From Willaertia magna (Eukaryota; Heterolobosea; Eutetramitea; Acrasida; Naegleriidae), in the NCBI GenBank assembly GCA_902984215.1, contig CADWAF010003897.1, positions 1 through 10,712 of the forward strand: 10,712 bases of DNA, given 5' to 3'. Below are positions 8,224 to 10,712 of this stretch, piece after piece. The translations under genes were made by a program, and so were the position numbers. Position 1 is the stretch's first letter. Each line of letters opens with the position of its first letter. A model generated the notes under the pieces. It saw nothing but the letters and a program-made list of their open reading frames with translations. It ran no database searches and was not told the DNA's origin.

Positions 8224-10317
8224 TTATTTGTGACTAATTCTTGGTGTTGTAGGTAAAATAGAATCAACCATTGTTGTTATAATTTTCTTTTGTTTTGTGT
8301 CATTTCTTTGATCCAAAATCCATATAAAATCATTAATGTAACGATGGATTTGATATTGATGAATTAACATATCTTTAGAATCTTGATCATGGTCAGCAAT
8401 TGTTAATAGTAGTAAAACTAATGAAAAAGATAATTGAACAGATTGTTCAACAACATTCCATTCTTCTTCATTATGTAAGTTCTTTATACCACCCCTAATT
8501 TCATAAACATCTTTTAAATAATTTAATTGAAAATGTAATGTATCAATAACTTCAAATAATAAATTAAAATGATGTAATAAAATAGTTCTTTCATTCTCAT
8601 TTGTTGGAGAGGAACATATATCTTTTATAATTTGTGTAATACTTTTCTTTAAGGCTAAATCTGATTCTTCTTTAAATGAAAACATTAATAAATTTAGTAT
8701 TTGTTCATTTCTTAATAAAAATCTAGTATATTGTTTATTAGATAATAAATTAGACCATATTAATAAACAATAATATCTATTCAATAATTTTGGTGAAAAT
8801 GTCAACTTTTTTAAAAAGGATATTAAGGTGGTACTTTGAAAAGAATATTCAATTAAATAGCTATGTGCTTTTGTATGTACAGATAAACCATAATATAATT
8901 GTAAAGCCATAAATTGTGAATCAATTTCTTCTTCAGATTTAAATAATTGATAAATATATTTTAATATATTTATTTTCTCATTTAAAATTAATTGTAAACT
9001 AAACTTTTCACTCTGTAAAATTAATAAATACAAAATATTTAAATCTAATATTTTTAATTAAAAATAGTTTAAAATCACTTACATTGTATTCTTGTCGTAT
9101 GTTGCTGACCTCCTATAGACCATTGTATTATCTCATTAAGAATATTTACATTATTTAAAACAACATTTACAGTGAAATCTATGCTTCTTATCATTAAGGT
9201 AAAAATACATTTTCCTAAAACTAGAACTACATTCTCATCTACACATAATAACACATGTTCAATAATAGAGGTAATCTATTTAAATGTTTAATATCGTTAT
9301 TTTAAAATAACTTACATGCAATGTTCTATTTTCAAGTAAATAAATAAATATTATATCTTTAACATTAGTAAATAATTGTCCAAAAACAGCCAATGATAAC
9401 TGAACTAATGAAGAATCATCTGACATTAATAATTTTCTACTAATACTTAGGAAATGCTCTAAATTATGTATTATTCTAGATTCATATCTTTTATCATCAT
9501 TTGTAGAACTATTGTCTTTATAAGATGAAAAAGTTAATCCTTCAAACATTCCTTTATTACTTTCTAATATCATTAGATAATTCTTTGGAAAATTAGTGAC
9601 AACTTTTCCTTTCAATTTCTGTTGGAAAGTTTCATCAATTTCTTTTAAATCACTTTTTGTTAAATAATAACAAAACATTTGTCCTAGTATTGCATAAGCC
9701 AACCAAACAATTTCAGTTGAGTATTGTAAAGCCTCTGTCATATAAATATCATTATTTGGTATTGTATTTATTCCCTTTGAGTCATTAATACTACTCTCTA
9801 GTAAGATATGTTTAGCCTTCATCTTATTAAATTCTTTTTCTTGAAAGTAAGTAAGAAAATCTTCAATAGAAAAGATAGATAAAATTATTGGAATTGTCTC
9901 TCTTGTATTTAATAATAAACAATGGAGTAATATCCACAAACAAGTATGAATATGTTTTTCACTCTTATTAATTTGTTCTTTTAATACTCTATATATTCTA
10001 TGTATTAACATTTCCGAATTTATTGCTTCTTTTGTTAAATTATAATCGAAAAGTAATTCAATTAATTGTTTTAAAGAATTTTCATCATTAATATTCATTT
10101 GAACTTCTTTATCATTTGGATCAAAAGGAATAAAATTAAAAGGAAAGATTTTATCAATTAACTTTGAAAGATTTTCCACTCTTTTTGAATCTAAACCATT
10201 ACTATTTAATTGATGTTTTTTAGAAAATAATTCTCGAGAAAGATAAGCCAACAAAAATCCACCCGCCACAGTCAATGCCACATACGATGAAGTATTGGCA
10301 CCACCATAAGGAAACAT
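8224..10317 (-). CDS. Unrecognised membrane-anchored helical-repeat (ARM-like) protein, three exons
   Basis: I do not recognise this family. Exons 10317-9316, 9275-9083 and 9044-8224 join in frame (2016 nt, 671 residues, TAA stop). The ATG at 10317-10315 gives a short polar N-terminus, then a hydrophobic glycine/alanine-rich segment (residues 11-27, SYVALTVAGGFLLAYLS) followed by positive charges (RELFSKK), typical of a signal anchor for the ER or mitochondrial outer membrane. The rest is almost entirely predicted helix with leucine-rich amphipathic stretches, including LSLAVFGQLFTN, CIFTLMIRSID, FMALQLYYGLSVHT and LLIWSNLLSN, in the style of armadillo/HEAT solenoids. No catalytic motif is visible. 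Exon 2 adds 64 residues that continue the helical pattern, supporting one gene rather than two. It lies 65 bp upstream of the AAA+ gene on the same strand and 78 bp from the divergent dehydrogenase gene. The gene model is well supported; the fold and location are inference. Confidence 0.8.
9045..9082 (-). other. Intron 2 of gene 3 (38 nt)
   Basis: On the minus strand the donor is GTAAGTGATT (from 9082) and the acceptor is ATATTAG (ending at 9045). The intron is phase 1: the T at 9083 joins AT to form a Tyr codon and the frame continues into the long third exon. The later AG in TTTTACAG was tested and gives an immediate TAG stop, so this upstream acceptor is preferred. Confidence 0.85.
9276..9315 (-). 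other. Intron 1 of gene 3 (40 nt)
   Basis: On the minus strand the donor is GTAAGTTATT (from 9315) and the acceptor is TTAAATAG (ending at 9276). The intron is phase 0, joining NRTLH to ITSIIEHVLL. Without splicing the reading frame ends at a TAA 13 codons after the donor. Confidence 0.87.
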
Positions 10318-10395
10318 TATTTTTTTAACATCTTCATCTCACTCCTCCGAAAAGGCTTTTGATGAGGATTACAAATCTTGAAAGTGGAACAAAAA
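10318..10395. promoter_or_regulatory. 78-bp divergent promoter region with an imperfect palindrome
   Basis: Only 78 bp separate the ATG codons of gene 3 (minus) and gene 4 (plus). The spacer is less AT-rich than other spacers here. It holds an imperfect inverted repeat at 10343-10368: outer arms TCCTC/GAGGA and inner arms AAAAG/CTTTT around one G, with small unequal internal loops (CG against GAT). Such symmetry could be a binding site for a dimeric factor serving both genes. That function is inference; only the sequence symmetry is seen. Confidence 0.5.
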
Positions 10396-10712
10396 ATGAA
10401 AAAATTAACAAAGCAAATTTTCAAGAAGAATCAACAACCATTATTATTGAAAAGTATTTCTAAACAACAACAATTTTGTACATTTTTACAATCTAAACAA
10501 TTAAAACCATTACTTGAACAAGATATTTATCAATTAGATGATCATAAAATAGATATTAATAAATATAAAACATTTAATCATGAATTAGTTTATCATCATG
10601 ATCCTAAAGAAATTGAAATAAATGAAAATAATTCTACATCTTTAAATTTATGTAACAGTATTAATGTTGCATTAAAACAAGCAATGGAAAAAGATCCAAA
10701 TTCTTTAGTTTT
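10396..10712 (+). CDS. BCKDHB: Branched-chain 2-oxoacid dehydrogenase E1 beta subunit, 5' part (runs off the window)
   Basis: An open frame from ATG 10396-10398 continues past the window end, giving 105 complete codons. The first 40 residues lack acidic residues and are rich in Lys, Gln and hydrophobics (MKKLTKQIFKKNQQ), a typical mitochondrial matrix presequence. From about residue 60 it follows BCKDHB: FNHELVYHHDPKE matches the pre-core segment, and LNLCNSINVALKQAMEKDP then NSLVF matches the conserved start of the transketolase-like pyrimidine-binding fold. The enzyme is the thiamine-diphosphate-dependent E1 component (alpha2-beta2) that decarboxylates 2-oxoacids from Leu, Ile and Val in mitochondria. 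The pyruvate dehydrogenase E1 beta is the main alternative; the N-terminal segment favours BCKDHB. An in-frame TGA lies upstream, supporting this start. Introns or the catalytic regions beyond the window cannot be assessed. Confidence 0.78.
   Translation, partial: MKKLTKQIFKKNQQPLLLKSISKQQQFCTFLQSKQLKPLLEQDIYQLDDHKIDINKYKTFNHELVYHHDPKEIEINENNSTSLNLCNSINVALKQAMEKDPNSLV

Noticed and set aside
8224..9033. A separate gene in 8224-9033
   Set aside because: The frame has no ATG at its beginning and is joined cleanly to 9275-9083 and 10317-9316 by two introns with matching splice sites and phases.

Overview
This window looks like nuclear DNA of an AT-rich, gene-dense unicellular eukaryote. The evidence is four short spliceosomal introns (38-71 nt, all with GTAAGT donors and AG acceptors), a tRNA gene with internal Pol III promoter boxes, AATAAA-type signals just after stop codons, a nuclear-encoded mitochondrial enzyme with a targeting presequence, and eukaryote-only protein families. 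The standard genetic code is used, with TAA stops. Strong A/T preference in third codon positions and a large actin-binding Ras/Rho-type regulator suggest an amoeboid protist (dictyostelid-like amoebozoan or heterolobosean-like). The low poly-N/poly-Q content argues mildly against Dictyostelium discoideum itself. The exact lineage cannot be settled from this sequence.

Layout. Positions 1-139 are the 5' flank of gene 1. Gene 1 (140-5235, +, three exons, 1657 residues) encodes an IQGAP-type protein in which an N-terminal IQGAP-like calponin-homology domain is joined through about five filamin repeats and a coiled coil to an IQGAP-type RasGAP-related domain and RasGAP C-terminal domain. The catalytic arginine finger is replaced by serine. 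Positions 5236-5551 are AT-rich spacer. A probable tRNA-Trp gene (5552-5626, +) with an unusual six-base-pair anticodon stem lies three bases from the stop codon of the convergent gene 2 (5630-8158, -). Gene 2 encodes a tandem AAA+ ATPase closest to AFG2B/SPATA5L1. Upstream of it on the same strand, after a 65-bp spacer, is gene 3 (8224-10317, -, three exons, 671 residues), an unrecognised protein with an N-terminal membrane anchor and a helical, ARM-like body. A 78-bp divergent promoter region separates gene 3 from gene 4 (10396 to the window end, +), the 5' part of the mitochondrial branched-chain 2-oxoacid dehydrogenase E1 beta subunit.

The genes do not form one pathway: cytoskeletal signalling, tRNA supply, ribosome-assembly-type ATPase, unknown membrane protein and amino-acid catabolism. 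I see no mobile element, CRISPR array or defence system. The most striking items are the CH-filamin-IQGAP architecture, the tRNA with an extended anticodon arm, the use of one T-rich stretch as both the end of a CDS and a Pol III terminator, and the very small, uniform introns.
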